Source of the DNA: Caldilineaceae bacterium
Lineage (GTDB): Bacteria; Chloroflexota; Anaerolineae; Caldilineales; Caldilineaceae
Length of the DNA stretch: 18,309 bases
Reading direction: 5' to 3'
NCBI GenBank assembly: GCA_026645575.1
Contig: JAPKMW010000152.1
Location: 1-18,309, forward strand
Shown here: piece after piece, positions 1 through 8,769 of the stretch
How the letters are laid out: every line of letters begins with the position of its first letter
How positions within the stretch are numbered: the stretch's first letter is position 1
Position numbers and translations under genes: made by a program
The notes under the pieces: generated by a model
What the model saw: only the letters and a program-made list of their open reading frames with translations
Databases searched by the model: none
Told to the model about the DNA's origin: nothing

Positions 1-686
1 CGTCCAGCCTGCCAAAACTAAATCTGCCGTCAGACGGGCACGAGAACGGGCGGATGATATTGGTCGCGTCGATTGCGATTGGTTCCCGCCCGTCCTCGTG
101 CCCCTACGGTTATCGACTTACGCGTAGGGGCATGGGGTGCGGCGGGCGATACCATTGCCCAACGCGACCAACTACTTCCGCCGCACTCCGTGCCCGTCCA
201 GTTCCCAAACCCACACCGACCGCCATCACGGGCACGAGAACGGGCGAATGACATTGGTCGCGTCGATTGCGATTGGTTCCCGCCCGTCCTCATGCCCCTA
301 CGGTTATCGACTTACGCGTAGGGGCATGGGGTGCGGCGGACGACGACTTTGGACGACGCGGCCAGTTACTTCCGCCGCACCCCGTGCCCGTCCAGCCTGC
401 CAAAACTAAATTTGCCGTCAGACGGGCACGAGAACGGGCGGATGATATTGGTCGCGTCGATTTGGTTGGTTCCCGCCCGTCCTCATGCCCCTACCATCCC
501 CACCGCGCGTAGGGGCATGGGGTGCGGCGGGCGACGGCTTTGGACTAGGCGACCAGTGACTTCCGCCGCATCCCGTGCCCGTCCAGTTCCCAAACCCACA
601 CCGACCGCCATCACGGGCACGAGAACGGGCGGATGATATTGGTCGCGTCGATTGCGATTGGTTTCCGCCCGTCCTCATGCCCCTAC
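1..686. repeat. Tandem array of four ~194-bp hairpin-rich repeat units
   Basis: The motif GGGCACGAGAACGGGCG recurs at 36, 230, 424 and 615 (the second copy ends GGGCGA rather than GGGCGG), giving periods of 194, 194 and 191 bp. The last unit stops near 686, inside its second hairpin. In unit 1 three consecutive stem-loops are visible. Arms 36-53 and 86-103 pair at 17 of 18 positions, arms 99-108 and 123-132 pair perfectly over 10 bp, and arms 128-145 and 178-195 pair at 16 of 18. Each unit begins with one of two ~35-bp linkers. One contains CCTGCCAAAACTAAAT (1-34, 389-422) and the other TTCCCAAACCCACACCGACC (195-228, 580-613), so the order is A-B-A-B. Open frames across this stretch are repeat artefacts and I call no gene. 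The array may continue beyond the left edge. Confidence 0.9.
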
Positions 687-720
687 GATTGGCCAGTGCC
701 ACGCACCGACGGTAATTCGT

Positions 721-767
721 AAATCAGAAAGGCCAGCAGTCAGCAATCAGAAGCCAGAAATCAGAAA
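721..767. repeat. Short degenerate AATCAGAA-type repeat
   Basis: Variants of AATCAGAA / CAGCAATCAG recur five or six times with irregular spacing, immediately after the stop codon of the NACHT gene on the minus strand. It is low-complexity intergenic sequence with no hairpin followed by a T-tract, so it does not look like an intrinsic terminator. Confidence 0.55.
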
Positions 768-3700
768 TCAGGACTTGACACGAGAGAGGGGGACCACCAC
801 ACACCGAAACCCGTAGAGGTGGAGCCAGTCGAGCGGGGAGTACCAGTCGCGGGCGGACGAGGTGAATCTATCCGTTTCCGTATAATATGCGCCACCGCGC
901 AACACTTGTCCCAATTGGTGTTTGTCATGATTCCATTCCCACACAGTGCCGCTTAGTTCTTCGACGCCATAGGGGCCGGCGCCATTGGCAAAACAGCCCA
1001 ATGCGCTCGTACTGTTGATTTGGGTGGCGTCGTAATTGGCCTCCTCTTCCGTGATCGTTCCCCCCCAAGGGTAGCGGCGGTGTGGGATCGGATTGTCACA
1101 CAGATCGGCGGCCGGGTCAACTTCCCAGCCGCCTTGGGTAAAGGTGACAACCTGCGGTTGCCGCGGCAGCCGCACCCCGCCGCGCGCCGCCTTTTCCCAT
1201 TCGGCTTCGGTGGGCAGCCGCACCTGCCAGCCCCGATCAGCAAGCTGTTCACTCAACCAGCGACAAAAGGCGACGGCCTCATACCAGGTGACGCCAACTA
1301 CAGGGTGATTAGGCAATGGGAAGGGATCGGGCAATGGAACAGGGGCAATACGGGCTTCGTCATCGAAACGACCCTTAAAGCCTGCTGTTGTCCAAGCGCC
1401 CTCAGCTTGTGCCTCTGTCCAGTAACGTTCCTCATGATAACCACCGGCCGCCATAAATTCGGCAAATTGGGCATTACTCACCGGCCAGCGTCCGATCCAG
1501 AACGCATAATCGAGTGTCGCCAATTCATTGTTGGCGGTGCGGTAGAAATCACCGGCGGGCACGGCGCAGAATTCCATCTGCGCCACGGTCATCACATTGG
1601 GACGGGGGTCACCCAGGAGCGCCAGGGTGCGTCCGGCCAGGGCGCGTTCGCGGGCGGGTAGGGTGGCGCCTTCCACTACGGTTGCCAGTTGTTGACAGAG
1701 CGCGGCCAGCTTTTCCGCTTCGCGTAGGCGGTTTTCGGCATCAATACTTTCGGCCACGGCCTGACCGGCCAGCAGGACGCCCCAAGCCTGGGCATCACTT
1801 GACTCGTCAGCCCGGCGCGGTGCGCTTAATTTTTCAACGAGCGACCAGACGGCAAAGGGGTTGCGGGCGCGGGCGGCGGCCAGTAGCGCCACTTCACGCC
1901 AGCGGCTAGGCTCGCGGCGGGCCAGCGTGGCCAGCCCATAGGGAAAGTCTACCTGTTCCAGATAGCAGGCGGCCAGAAACTCCTGAAAGGTGCGATGGGG
2001 CGAGGCATAGACGCCGGGGCGGCGCTCAATGAGCAGACCGGTGCGGTGCTTGAGATAGTGGAGCAACTGTTCCGTGCTGAGTTGGGGCGTGCCGCTGCGC
2101 CGCGCCAAGTCGTACAAGGCTTTGAGTAGCTCGCCTTCGTCAATATCCGCCGTGCCGGTCAGCGTTGGTTGGCGGGCGTGGGCCGCATAGGCGAGTGCGT
2201 GCAAGGGATCGCGTAACTGGCTGCGCGCCACCCCCAGCTTGTCGCTCAAACTTTCTTGTACTACCACCGGCGGCGCGCTACCCTCACCGGCGGCGCTTGT
2301 GACCTGGACAATGCGATCCTCCCAACGCATCAGCAACAGTTGCACGGCTTCCTCATAGAGGGCGGCCCGTCCTTCGGGCAGTTGCCCCTGACGAAAGGCG
2401 TGGATGCCGGCGGTCAGGGTCAGCAGCAGAGGGCGTTCGGCCAGTTCATAGAGGCGCGGGTTGGCAAAAATCGCCGCTTGCAGTTGGGCGGCGCGCACCG
2501 TTGCCTTTTGGGCTTCATCACCCAGGATCGCCGTGCGTTGTTCATACCAGCGGGCGACAAAGTGGCGAATCTGTCCGCGACTAAAGGGGGCCAATTCGGC
2601 CACGGCAAAGTCGTCCAGTTGCCAGGCTGGATCCTGATAGGCATAGGGCCGGCCACTAACCAGAAAGCGACAATGGCCAAAACTTTGCGTAAAGGCCGTG
2701 ACAGCCTGCTTGATCTGGACGCGCCGCCGGTTGGCCTCCGGCACCTCATCCAGCCCGTCGAGCAGCAGAAGACCACCTCGGTCTTTCAGGTAATCTTCTA
2801 GCCAGGCCGCACATTCGCCCAACCCCGCTTTGGCGAGTTCCGCTACAATAAAGTGCAGCAGGTGTTGGGCCGTCGCCTCTTCCCCCACGGCTGGAAAAGC
2901 GGGCCAAGCGACAAAATCGCGTAGGATGACACGCACCGGCAGCAGCGCACCATGCGCCCACGGCTGTAACTTGGGCTTTTGTTTTTTAGCAGTGGCGCCA
3001 GCGGTGGCAGCATCGGCGGTGGGGTCGGGTTCTTCATCCGGCGGCAGCGGCGCGCGCAAGAGCTTTAGATTGACCTGTTTATCACGCAGCAATTCACCAG
3101 CCATACAGAGCGCGACAAAATCGACCAGGGTGCTCTTGCCGCTGCCAGGGTCGCCCAACAGCACCAGCTTTGGCTCCCGGTTGAGCTGCTCCACGGCAGA
3201 GCGGTGGCGGGACGGATCGCCGGGGCGACGGTTGTGGGCAAGCAGGGTCACGTCTTGATCCGGCGTTTTGGTCAGCAGGGCGGTGTAAATGGCGCTCAAA
3301 CGCAAGCGGCCAGCGCCTTCTTTCGCCATTTCGGGGTCAATGCCGTCGAGCGGCACCCGGTTCAGGCTGGTCAACAGCCAGTGGAGATAGCGCTGTTGTA
3401 GAGCGGCGTCGTTGCGCCCACCCATTTGCAGATTGACCTCTAGTTTGCCAACTGTACTTTCGTTGAGTTCGGCCTGAAAGGCGGCGCCGGTGCGCGGCTG
3501 TGGGCCGGCTTCCACATGGTCGATCCGTAGTTTGGGGGTCTTGAGCCGTTTCCCCCGGACGGCCTTGCCGCTGGATTGGATGTTGCGCAGGACAATTTCC
3601 AGCCCAGCCTCCACCTCTTCCAGATCAACGGCGATCACAGCGTCGTTGCCCTGGGCCTGGCGCACCACGTTGAGCAAGGCCAGCGCCAAGGTTGCGCAGG

Positions 3701-3920
3701 TCGCATCGGCGGCGGCGCTGGTCTCGGCCAGTTCCTCGGCCAGCACGTCGCGTCTGGCCGTCGAGTCCGGCCGTTTTTCAAGCGCACTCAGATCAAGATC
3801 GGGATAGTGGGCAGCCAGATGGGCGCGTAATGACGTATAGGCTTGTTGAACGGTTTCATCCTTGGTACGGAGTGCAGCGCCGATGGCAATAGTCTGGGCC
3901 AAAAGTGCATTCGGGGTCAT
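768..3920 (-). CDS. NACHT-family STAND NTPase with C-terminal FGE/C-type-lectin-like domain
   Basis: A 1050-aa cytosolic protein with no signal peptide or membrane segment seen. Residues 1-~240 form a helical N-terminal region of unrecognised type, probably an effector or adaptor domain. The NACHT NTPase follows, with Walker A GDPGSGKST (256-264), Walker B LLLLDGLDEVP (384-394) and a downstream SGRP motif (422-425). Residues ~430-780 are helical. Residues ~782-1050 are an FGE-sulfatase/SUMF1-like domain, with motifs PVSNAQFAEFM, HPVVGVTWYEAVAFCRWL, RLPTEAEWEKAARGG, LSGTVWEW, VLRGG and YGFRCV. The two active-site cysteines of true formylglycine-generating enzymes, expected just after RGG, are absent, so this domain is more likely a binding module than an enzyme. 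The start is the ATG at 3920, preceded by AGGA about 9 nt upstream. Such proteins are known or suspected conflict NTPases; a role in recognising an invader is inferred. The C-terminus looks DGR-diversified. Confidence 0.88.
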   Translation of the reverse strand: MTPNALLAQTIAIGAALRTKDETVQQAYTSLRAHLAAHYPDLDLSALEKRPDSTARRDVLAEELAETSAAADATCATLALALLNVVRQAQGNDAVIAVDLEEVEAGLEIVLRNIQSSGKAVRGKRLKTPKLRIDHVEAGPQPRTGAAFQAELNESTVGKLEVNLQMGGRNDAALQQRYLHWLLTSLNRVPLDGIDPEMAKEGAGRLRLSAIYTALLTKTPDQDVTLLAHNRRPGDPSRHRSAVEQLNREPKLVLLGDPGSGKSTLVDFVALCMAGELLRDKQVNLKLLRAPLPPDEEPDPTADAATAGATAKKQKPKLQPWAHGALLPVRVILRDFVAWPAFPAVGEEATAQHLLHFIVAELAKAGLGECAAWLEDYLKDRGGLLLLDGLDEVPEANRRRVQIKQAVTAFTQSFGHCRFLVSGRPYAYQDPAWQLDDFAVAELAPFSRGQIRHFVARWYEQRTAILGDEAQKATVRAAQLQAAIFANPRLYELAERPLLLTLTAGIHAFRQGQLPEGRAALYEEAVQLLLMRWEDRIVQVTSAAGEGSAPPVVVQESLSDKLGVARSQLRDPLHALAYAAHARQPTLTGTADIDEGELLKALYDLARRSGTPQLSTEQLLHYLKHRTGLLIERRPGVYASPHRTFQEFLAACYLEQVDFPYGLATLARREPSRWREVALLAAARARNPFAVWSLVEKLSAPRRADESSDAQAWGVLLAGQAVAESIDAENRLREAEKLAALCQQLATVVEGATLPARERALAGRTLALLGDPRPNVMTVAQMEFCAVPAGDFYRTANNELATLDYAFWIGRWPVSNAQFAEFMAAGGYHEERYWTEAQAEGAWTTAGFKGRFDDEARIAPVPLPDPFPLPNHPVVGVTWYEAVAFCRWLSEQLADRGWQVRLPTEAEWEKAARGGVRLPRQPQVVTFTQGGWEVDPAADLCDNPIPHRRYPWGGTITEEEANYDATQINSTSALGCFANGAGPYGVEELSGTVWEWNHDKHQLGQVLRGGAYYTETDRFTSSARDWYSPLDWLHLYGFRCVVVPLSRVKS
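780..890 (-). other. Candidate DGR variable region at the 3' end of the NACHT-FGE gene
   Basis: The block at 813-848, read on the minus strand, encodes D-W-Y-S-P-L-D-W-L-H-L-Y just before the invariant G-F-R-C-V. Apart from one CCG (Pro), every codon is NNC (GAC twice, TAC twice, TCC, CTC three times, CAC) or TGG. That is what adenine mutagenesis of AAC and AGG template codons gives, and it fits the R-N-R-N-N-P-N-N-R-N-N-N-N-G-F-R template recalled for C-type-lectin DGR targets. The position at the extreme C-terminus of an FGE-fold domain is also the usual one. No reverse transcriptase or template repeat is in the window, so the outer borders given are approximate and the assignment is inference. 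Confidence 0.55.
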
Positions 3921-3969
3921 GGTCGATCTTCCTGTTGGTTGTGAGACGCGGTTTGGTTTGTTGGCTCCT

Positions 3970-3998
3970 ATTGTTCTATAAGGTTGTTAAGTTGTCAA
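3970..3998 (-). promoter_or_regulatory. Sigma70-type promoter for the NACHT gene
   Basis: On the minus strand a perfect -35 TTGACA (3998-3993) lies 17 bp from a weak -10 AACAAT (3975-3970). This places a start about 45 nt before the ATG at 3920. The -10 matches consensus at only four of six positions. Confidence 0.45.
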
Positions 3999-4041
3999 GC
4001 GAACACCGGGAATGTAGAGACCAATTGCTAATTTTTTACAA

Positions 4042-4070
4042 TTGCAATCAGCCAATAAATGTGATATAAT
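4042..4070 (+). promoter_or_regulatory. Extended -10 promoter for the first BTAD regulator
   Basis: The -35 TTGCAA (4042-4047), a 17-bp spacer and a perfect -10 TATAAT (4065-4070) preceded by TGA (extended -10) lie about 58 nt upstream of the ATG at 4129. The same arrangement and a similar leader recur before the second regulator at 8741-8769. Confidence 0.65.
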
Positions 4071-4128
4071 CTTTTGCGTGTTTCCAAACAACAGCAGCGG
4101 TAAGTGAAAATTCGCCCGGCTCCCAACC

Positions 4129-7100
4129 ATGACACCAAACCTACAACTGAAACTCTTTGGTTCACCCCAAATCAGCTACCAGGGCCAGCCGCTCACCGGT
4201 TTTGTCTCGGCGAAGGTGCGCGCCCTGTTGATTTATCTGGCTGTCACGGCTCGACCGCACAGTCGCGATCACCTAGCCCATCTGCTTTGGGAAGATACGC
4301 CAGCGTCGATGAAACCCAATCTGCGCAAGGCATTGAGCAACCTGCGCCAGTTGCTTGGCGATCTGCTGGTGGAGGAGGGCAGAGATCTGATCGCCCTTGA
4401 TGCGCAACGCTGTTGGGTCGATGTCGTAGCCTTTGAACGCGCCTTAAACAGTGGGGCGTTGACCGAGGCGGCGCAACTCTATACCGCCGATTTTCTGACT
4501 GGCTTCAACCCTTCCCTGAGCTACGAATTTGAAGCCTGGACGCTACGCGAACAGAGCCGCTTGAAGAGCGCGATGGTCGATCTGCTACGCAAACTTGCCA
4601 TGCAACAGACTTCGACGGCGCTTAGTGCAGGCTCCTCACATAACACACTGGGCGAAGCCATCCAAACCGTGCGCCGCCTGCTCGATCTCGAACCCTGGCA
4701 GGAGGAGTCACATCGGTGGTTGATGGAACTGCTGGTAAAGAATGGGCAGCGGAGTGCGGCGCTGGCCCATTTTGAGGCGTGTAAGCGGGTGTTGCAAGAG
4801 GAGTTAGATGTTGCGCCAAGCGCCGAGACCTTGCAGTTGGTGGCGCAAATTCAACAGGCGACTTTCCCCGCTCCTAAACCAACCGCCAAAGTGACTGCCA
4901 TCGCCCAACCGGAATTCCCCTTGATTGGTCGCGAACGCGAATGGCAAACGATTCAAGCTGCCTGGCAGCGCTCGTTACACAACGGCCCCCATTTTGTTTG
5001 CATCGCCGGGGAAGCCGGCATTGGCAAAACCCGGCTCACCGAAGAGGCGCAACTCTGGGTCGCGCAACAGGGCTACGCCAGCGCTTATGCCCGTTCCTAT
5101 GCCGCTGAAGGAGCGTTGTCCTACAGCCCGGTGGTCGATTGGTTGCGCAGTGAGGCAATACAACCACATTTACAGGAACTCAATGATCTGTGGCTCAGTG
5201 AAGTGGCCCGCCTCTTGCCGGAGTTATTGATTGCGCGGCCCCATCTGCCATCGCCAAAACCGATGAACGAAGCCGCCCAACGTCGCCTCTTCTTTGAAGC
5301 GTTGGCGCGGGCCGTTACGGCAAGTGGGCAACCGCGCTTGCTGGTGATTGATGATCTGCACTGGTGTGATCGGGAAACATTGGAGTGGCTGCGCTTTTTG
5401 CTGCGATTCAATGCCAAGCAACCGCTCCTGGTTGTGGGCGCCTTTCGCGTCGAAGAGGTTGGCAAAGAACATCCATTGCAGCGGTTGCTGCTTGAATTGC
5501 GCCGCGATGAGCTTGTCACCGAAGTTGAACTTGCCATGTTGAGCGAAGGTGCCACCACAACGCTGATTCAAAAGGTGGCCGCATCAACCGTCTCCACCGA
5601 TCAGGTGACGGCGCTGTGGCAAACCACCAAAGGTCATCCACTCTTTGTCGTCGAGAGCCTACGCAATCGCGATGAACAAAAAGGGCAGGGCGCCCTTTCA
5701 CGCAAGGTGCAAAATACCATTCAATCTCGGTTTGCGACGCTTTCGCCAGCGGCACGGGATCTCGCCTGCGTCGCCGCCGTCATCGGCAATTCATTTACGT
5801 TGCCATTGCTTGAACAAGCAAGCAAAATCAAGCCAGAAAACGTGCTACAACTGTTGGAAGAATTATGGCAGCGCCGCATTATCCAAATACGCGGTGCAGA
5901 AGCATACGATTTTGTCCATGACTTTACCCGTGATGTTGCTTATGGGGAGATCAGCCAAATTGCGCGACCGCGCATTCACAGACAAGTTGCCCAAGCTCTA
6001 CTGATGATTCACGCCGCAAACCTGTCGCCGGTCAATGGGCAAATTGGGGTTCACTTGGAGGCAGCCGGCAGTTTTGCGCAAGCCATTCCCTATTTTGAAC
6101 AGGCTGCCGATGATGCCAAGCAACTGTATGCCCACAGTGAAGCGGTTCACTACCGCCAAAAAGCTTTACAACTCGTTGCCCAGTTGCCGGTTACGGCGGA
6201 AAATCGCCAGCGGGAAATTGACCTGTTGCTGACGTTAGGGCAGGATCGGATCATGACCGATGGCTGGGGTAGCCAGCCTGTGGCCGAGGCGTGGCAAGCC
6301 GCGTTTGACTTAGCCGAAATCGCCGGTACGGCACGGCAACGCTTTTTTGCCCATCAGGAACTGGCGCGCCTCTATCGCAACCAAAGCAACTGGCTCAAGT
6401 CACATCATTATGCCCAGGAAGCTCTGCCATTTGCCCACCAACTTGGCGATCCGGTTGTGTCAGGCCATGCGGCCTTTTCGGTGGCCTCGGTGGCCTTCCA
6501 TCTTGGCAATTTTTCTGAAAGCATCACCTATTTTGAAGAAACCAGGCAATGGGCGGATGAAGGCAGTCGGGATCTGGCGCTTTATGCGGCCAGCCTCTAT
6601 CGCTCCGGCCAATGTCTTTGGTTACTGGGCTTCCCCGATCAAGCGCAGATGCGGGGCAGTCGTGCCCTCACCCTGATGCGGAATGCCGCCCATCGGGAGC
6701 TGTGTCAAACGTTTTGTCACAACGCCAAGATTTTGTTCTATCGTCGTGAGATAACCCAGCTCCATCAGGTCGCCCAAGAGCAAGTTGCATTGGCGACCAA
6801 ACAAGGTGATTCGTACAATTTACTGACGGGCAGGATCTTTGCAGGCTGGAGTTTGGCCCATGCCGGTGACGCCGGCGCCGGCTTCGCACTGGTGCAAACC
6901 AACTTCGATCTGATGTTGCTCAAGGCCAACATGGGCTGGATGTTTGCGCCAATGTGGTTTGGGATGCTGGCGGAAGCCGCCCTCGCCGCCAATGAAGTTG
7001 AAACTGCGTCCCAGACCATTGCACGCGGGATTGCCTATTCCAACGAGACGATGAACCGCTACTGGCTCGCCTATTTGCTCCAACTCAGCGGCGACTTAGC

Positions 7101-7359
7101 GCAGCTCCACCCGGCCACCCACAACGATGCAGAAGGACGCTATCACGATGCAATGGCGTTGGCACAGCAACAAGGCGCCAAGTCGCTTGAATTGCGCGCC
7201 GCCGCTAGACTCGCACAGCTATGGCACACCCAAGGCAAAACTGCCGCCGCCTATCAACTCCTCGCGCCCATCTACAACTGGTTCACCGAAGGCTTCGACA
7301 CGCCTGATCTGATCGCGGCCAGGCGACTATTAGAGGAAGTAGCAAACACCGTCCACTGA
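4129..7359 (+). CDS. BTAD-family transcriptional regulator with AAA ATPase and TPR region (module 1)
   Basis: A 1076-aa SARP/LAL-like regulator. Residues 1-~100 are an OmpR-type winged helix (LQLKLFGSPQISYQG, RALLIYLAVTARPHSRDHLAHLLW). Residues ~100-235 are the bacterial transcriptional activator (BTAD) helical domain. The AAA_16/MalT-like ATPase has Walker A GEAGIGKT (294-301) and Walker B LLVIDDLHW (404-412). From ~620 to the end there are TPR-like helical repeats, probably for signal sensing. No C-terminal LuxR helix-turn-helix is seen, so DNA binding should come from the N-terminus. No good Shine-Dalgarno precedes the ATG; the start rests on alignment with the paralogue at 8827, which begins at the same residue. 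The first ~228 residues are ~92% identical to that paralogue by hand count, apart from an extra ~10 residues near 161-170. Ligand and target genes are unknown; the AAA/nuclease gene just downstream is a plausible partner. Confidence 0.9.
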   Translation: MTPNLQLKLFGSPQISYQGQPLTGFVSAKVRALLIYLAVTARPHSRDHLAHLLWEDTPASMKPNLRKALSNLRQLLGDLLVEEGRDLIALDAQRCWVDVVAFERALNSGALTEAAQLYTADFLTGFNPSLSYEFEAWTLREQSRLKSAMVDLLRKLAMQQTSTALSAGSSHNTLGEAIQTVRRLLDLEPWQEESHRWLMELLVKNGQRSAALAHFEACKRVLQEELDVAPSAETLQLVAQIQQATFPAPKPTAKVTAIAQPEFPLIGREREWQTIQAAWQRSLHNGPHFVCIAGEAGIGKTRLTEEAQLWVAQQGYASAYARSYAAEGALSYSPVVDWLRSEAIQPHLQELNDLWLSEVARLLPELLIARPHLPSPKPMNEAAQRRLFFEALARAVTASGQPRLLVIDDLHWCDRETLEWLRFLLRFNAKQPLLVVGAFRVEEVGKEHPLQRLLLELRRDELVTEVELAMLSEGATTTLIQKVAASTVSTDQVTALWQTTKGHPLFVVESLRNRDEQKGQGALSRKVQNTIQSRFATLSPAARDLACVAAVIGNSFTLPLLEQASKIKPENVLQLLEELWQRRIIQIRGAEAYDFVHDFTRDVAYGEISQIARPRIHRQVAQALLMIHAANLSPVNGQIGVHLEAAGSFAQAIPYFEQAADDAKQLYAHSEAVHYRQKALQLVAQLPVTAENRQREIDLLLTLGQDRIMTDGWGSQPVAEAWQAAFDLAEIAGTARQRFFAHQELARLYRNQSNWLKSHHYAQEALPFAHQLGDPVVSGHAAFSVASVAFHLGNFSESITYFEETRQWADEGSRDLALYAASLYRSGQCLWLLGFPDQAQMRGSRALTLMRNAAHRELCQTFCHNAKILFYRREITQLHQVAQEQVALATKQGDSYNLLTGRIFAGWSLAHAGDAGAGFALVQTNFDLMLLKANMGWMFAPMWFGMLAEAALAANEVETASQTIARGIAYSNETMNRYWLAYLLQLSGDLAQLHPATHNDAEGRYHDAMALAQQQGAKSLELRAAARLAQLWHTQGKTAAAYQLLAPIYNWFTEGFDTPDLIAARRLLEEVANTVH

Positions 7360-7419
7360 GGTTTCCTTCGTCTCTTTTGGAGAGAACAACGCAAGCTATC
7401 CTTATGCCAAAGCAATCTG

Positions 7420-7460
7420 TGGTATAATCCAGATAAGCGATACGATGTTTATCTGGGGAA
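7420..7460 (+). promoter_or_regulatory. Extended -10 element and RBS of the module 1 ATPase gene
   Basis: TGG-TATAAT (7420-7428) is an extended -10 with no convincing -35. GGGGAA (7455-7460) sits 8 nt before the ATG at 7469. This favours that ATG over the upstream in-frame ATG at 7445, because MRTFSSYG is also the family N-terminus I recall. Confidence 0.5.
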
Positions 7461-7468
7461 TGATTATT

Positions 7469-8627
7469 ATGCGCACCTTTTCATCCTACGGGCCAATCAA
7501 AGTCAATCAACATATCTATGCGCCACGTACTGAGCTAATCGACCTTGCCTGTCAACAATTGGTCGGCGAAACTGGCGCAGAAGATGGTCACTACATCACC
7601 GTTTGGGCGCCGCGACAGACGGGAAAAACTTGGTTGATGCAACAGGTGGTGGAACGGGTGCGCGCCGGGGGTGACTTTGAGGTCGCCATTCTCACTATGC
7701 AATTTGCGCGCAATGTGCAGGATGAACAAGTTGTCCTCAAGATCTTGACTGACGGCCCGAGACGCTGGTTTCGACGTGATTTTCCTACGCTCACAACCTT
7801 TGTCGAGTTAGCGGACCTCTTTACCGAGCAATGGTTCAGTAAACCGCTGATCTTGATTCTGGATGAATTTGACGCCTTCGATGAAGCAATCATCAACGCG
7901 TTTGCCGCACAGTTTCGCAGCATCTACACACAGCGCTCAAACAAGCCGGATCGCCCCAGCGCTGAGAAATCCTCTACCCATTACCATGGAAACTTTTGAT
8001 AAGGCATACGCCGCCGCGACCAAGGTGCTGCCTAACAACAATATCCTCAACATCATCAGCAAGGCAAAGCAAGCGCTCTATCAGGAAGTGGTGTTGGAAT
8101 TTTTCAAGGTTGATCGCAAAGTTCCCTTTACCTTTGACGACCCGCAGTTGAGCTATCTCTACACCAACGGCGTGATTGATTATGAAGTTACGGCGGATAA
8201 CAACTATTACGTGCGCTTTGCCTCCCCCTTTGTCCAAAAGCGGCTTTTCAACTATTTCGCGCATGATCTCTTCCGTCATCTGGGGGGCCTCCACTTCAAC
8301 CTCTATATGTACCTAAGTCGCTTTTTGGAAAGCTATGGTGGGCGGGTGACGCCGGAATTTCCCACCGGCAACGGCAAGCTAGATCTATTGGTGCAATATA
8401 CCGGTCAACGCTATGGGCTGGAAGTGAAGAGCTTTTCTGAGCAGACCGAGTATCAACGCTCCCTGCGCCAAGCGGCTGAATACGGTCGACAGTTGGGGTT
8501 GACGACCATCACCCTCCTGCTCTTTATCGAAACTGTCGATGACCAGAACCGTCAAAAGTTTGAAGTACCCTACCAGGCTCAGGCGACGGGAGTCTTGGTG
8601 ACGCCCATCTTTGTGGCGACCGGGTAG
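7469..8627 (+). pseudogene. Decayed AAA-like ATPase / PD-(D/E)XK nuclease gene (module 1)
   Basis: The first part (7469-~7970) encodes MRTFSSYGPIKVN..., Walker A APRQTGKT (around 7609-7632) and Walker B LILILDEFDAF, and it runs out of frame to a TGA at 7997-7999. The second part continues in another frame from about 7971 (PITMETFDKAYAAA) to the TAG at 8625-8627. It contains a PD-(D/E)XK-type core: D in GKLDLLV (8382) and E-V-K in YGLEVKSF (8421-8429). Compared with intact relatives as I recall them, a frameshifting deletion near 7970-7977 removed roughly 90 residues after PSAEKS. A second, in-frame deletion at about 8292-8297 joined LGGLH to FNLYMYL. The nuclease motif is preserved, but a single intact product is impossible. 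The gene follows the BTAD regulator by about 110 bp. The native role is unknown; ATP-dependent nucleic-acid-directed activity is inferred from the domains. Confidence 0.8.
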
Positions 8628-8740
8628 AGAGTTGGCAACCTATTCAAAGATTTGCGCAAAGGGTAAACAAATCGCCATCACTTGATCAACCGCATCGGCG
8701 CTGTCCCAGATTGGCAATACCCCCTCCATTTTTTTGCCAG

Positions 8741-8769
8741 TTGCGTTTTGCCATTAGTTGTGATATATA
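8741..8769 (+). promoter_or_regulatory. Promoter of the second BTAD regulator
   Basis: The -35 TTGCGT (8741-8746), a 17-bp spacer and the -10 TATATA (8764-8769) preceded by TGA lie about 57 nt before the ATG at 8827. The element and the leader after it resemble those at 4042-4128: shared TTGC, GCCA, TGTGATATA, then CAAACAA and TAAGT-AAAA-TCG blocks. Confidence 0.55.

Noticed and set aside
1..686. CRISPR array
   Set aside because: Units are ~194 bp with conserved content throughout. There are no 20-40 bp repeats separated by unique spacers, and no cas gene is present.
30..702. Several overlapping open frames on both strands across the left-end repeats
   Set aside because: They recur with the 194-bp repeat period, have Arg/Pro-rich low-complexity translations, match no family and lack ribosome binding sites.
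1020..1661. 213-aa open frame on the plus strand opposite the NACHT gene
   Set aside because: It is a mirror frame of a high-GC gene with clear NACHT and FGE motifs on the minus strand, and its own translation shows no recognisable domain.
7357..7420. Possible intrinsic terminator after the first regulator (CTCT...AGAG)
   Set aside because: The stem is only about 4 bp and lacks a T-tract after it.
7863..8627. A separate intact gene for the nuclease half of the module 1 ATPase
   Set aside because: The frame is open from 7863, but the upstream residues before PITMETFDKAY are the wrong-frame reading of the Walker B region. The recognisable protein begins only at the deletion junction, so it is the 3' part of a broken gene.
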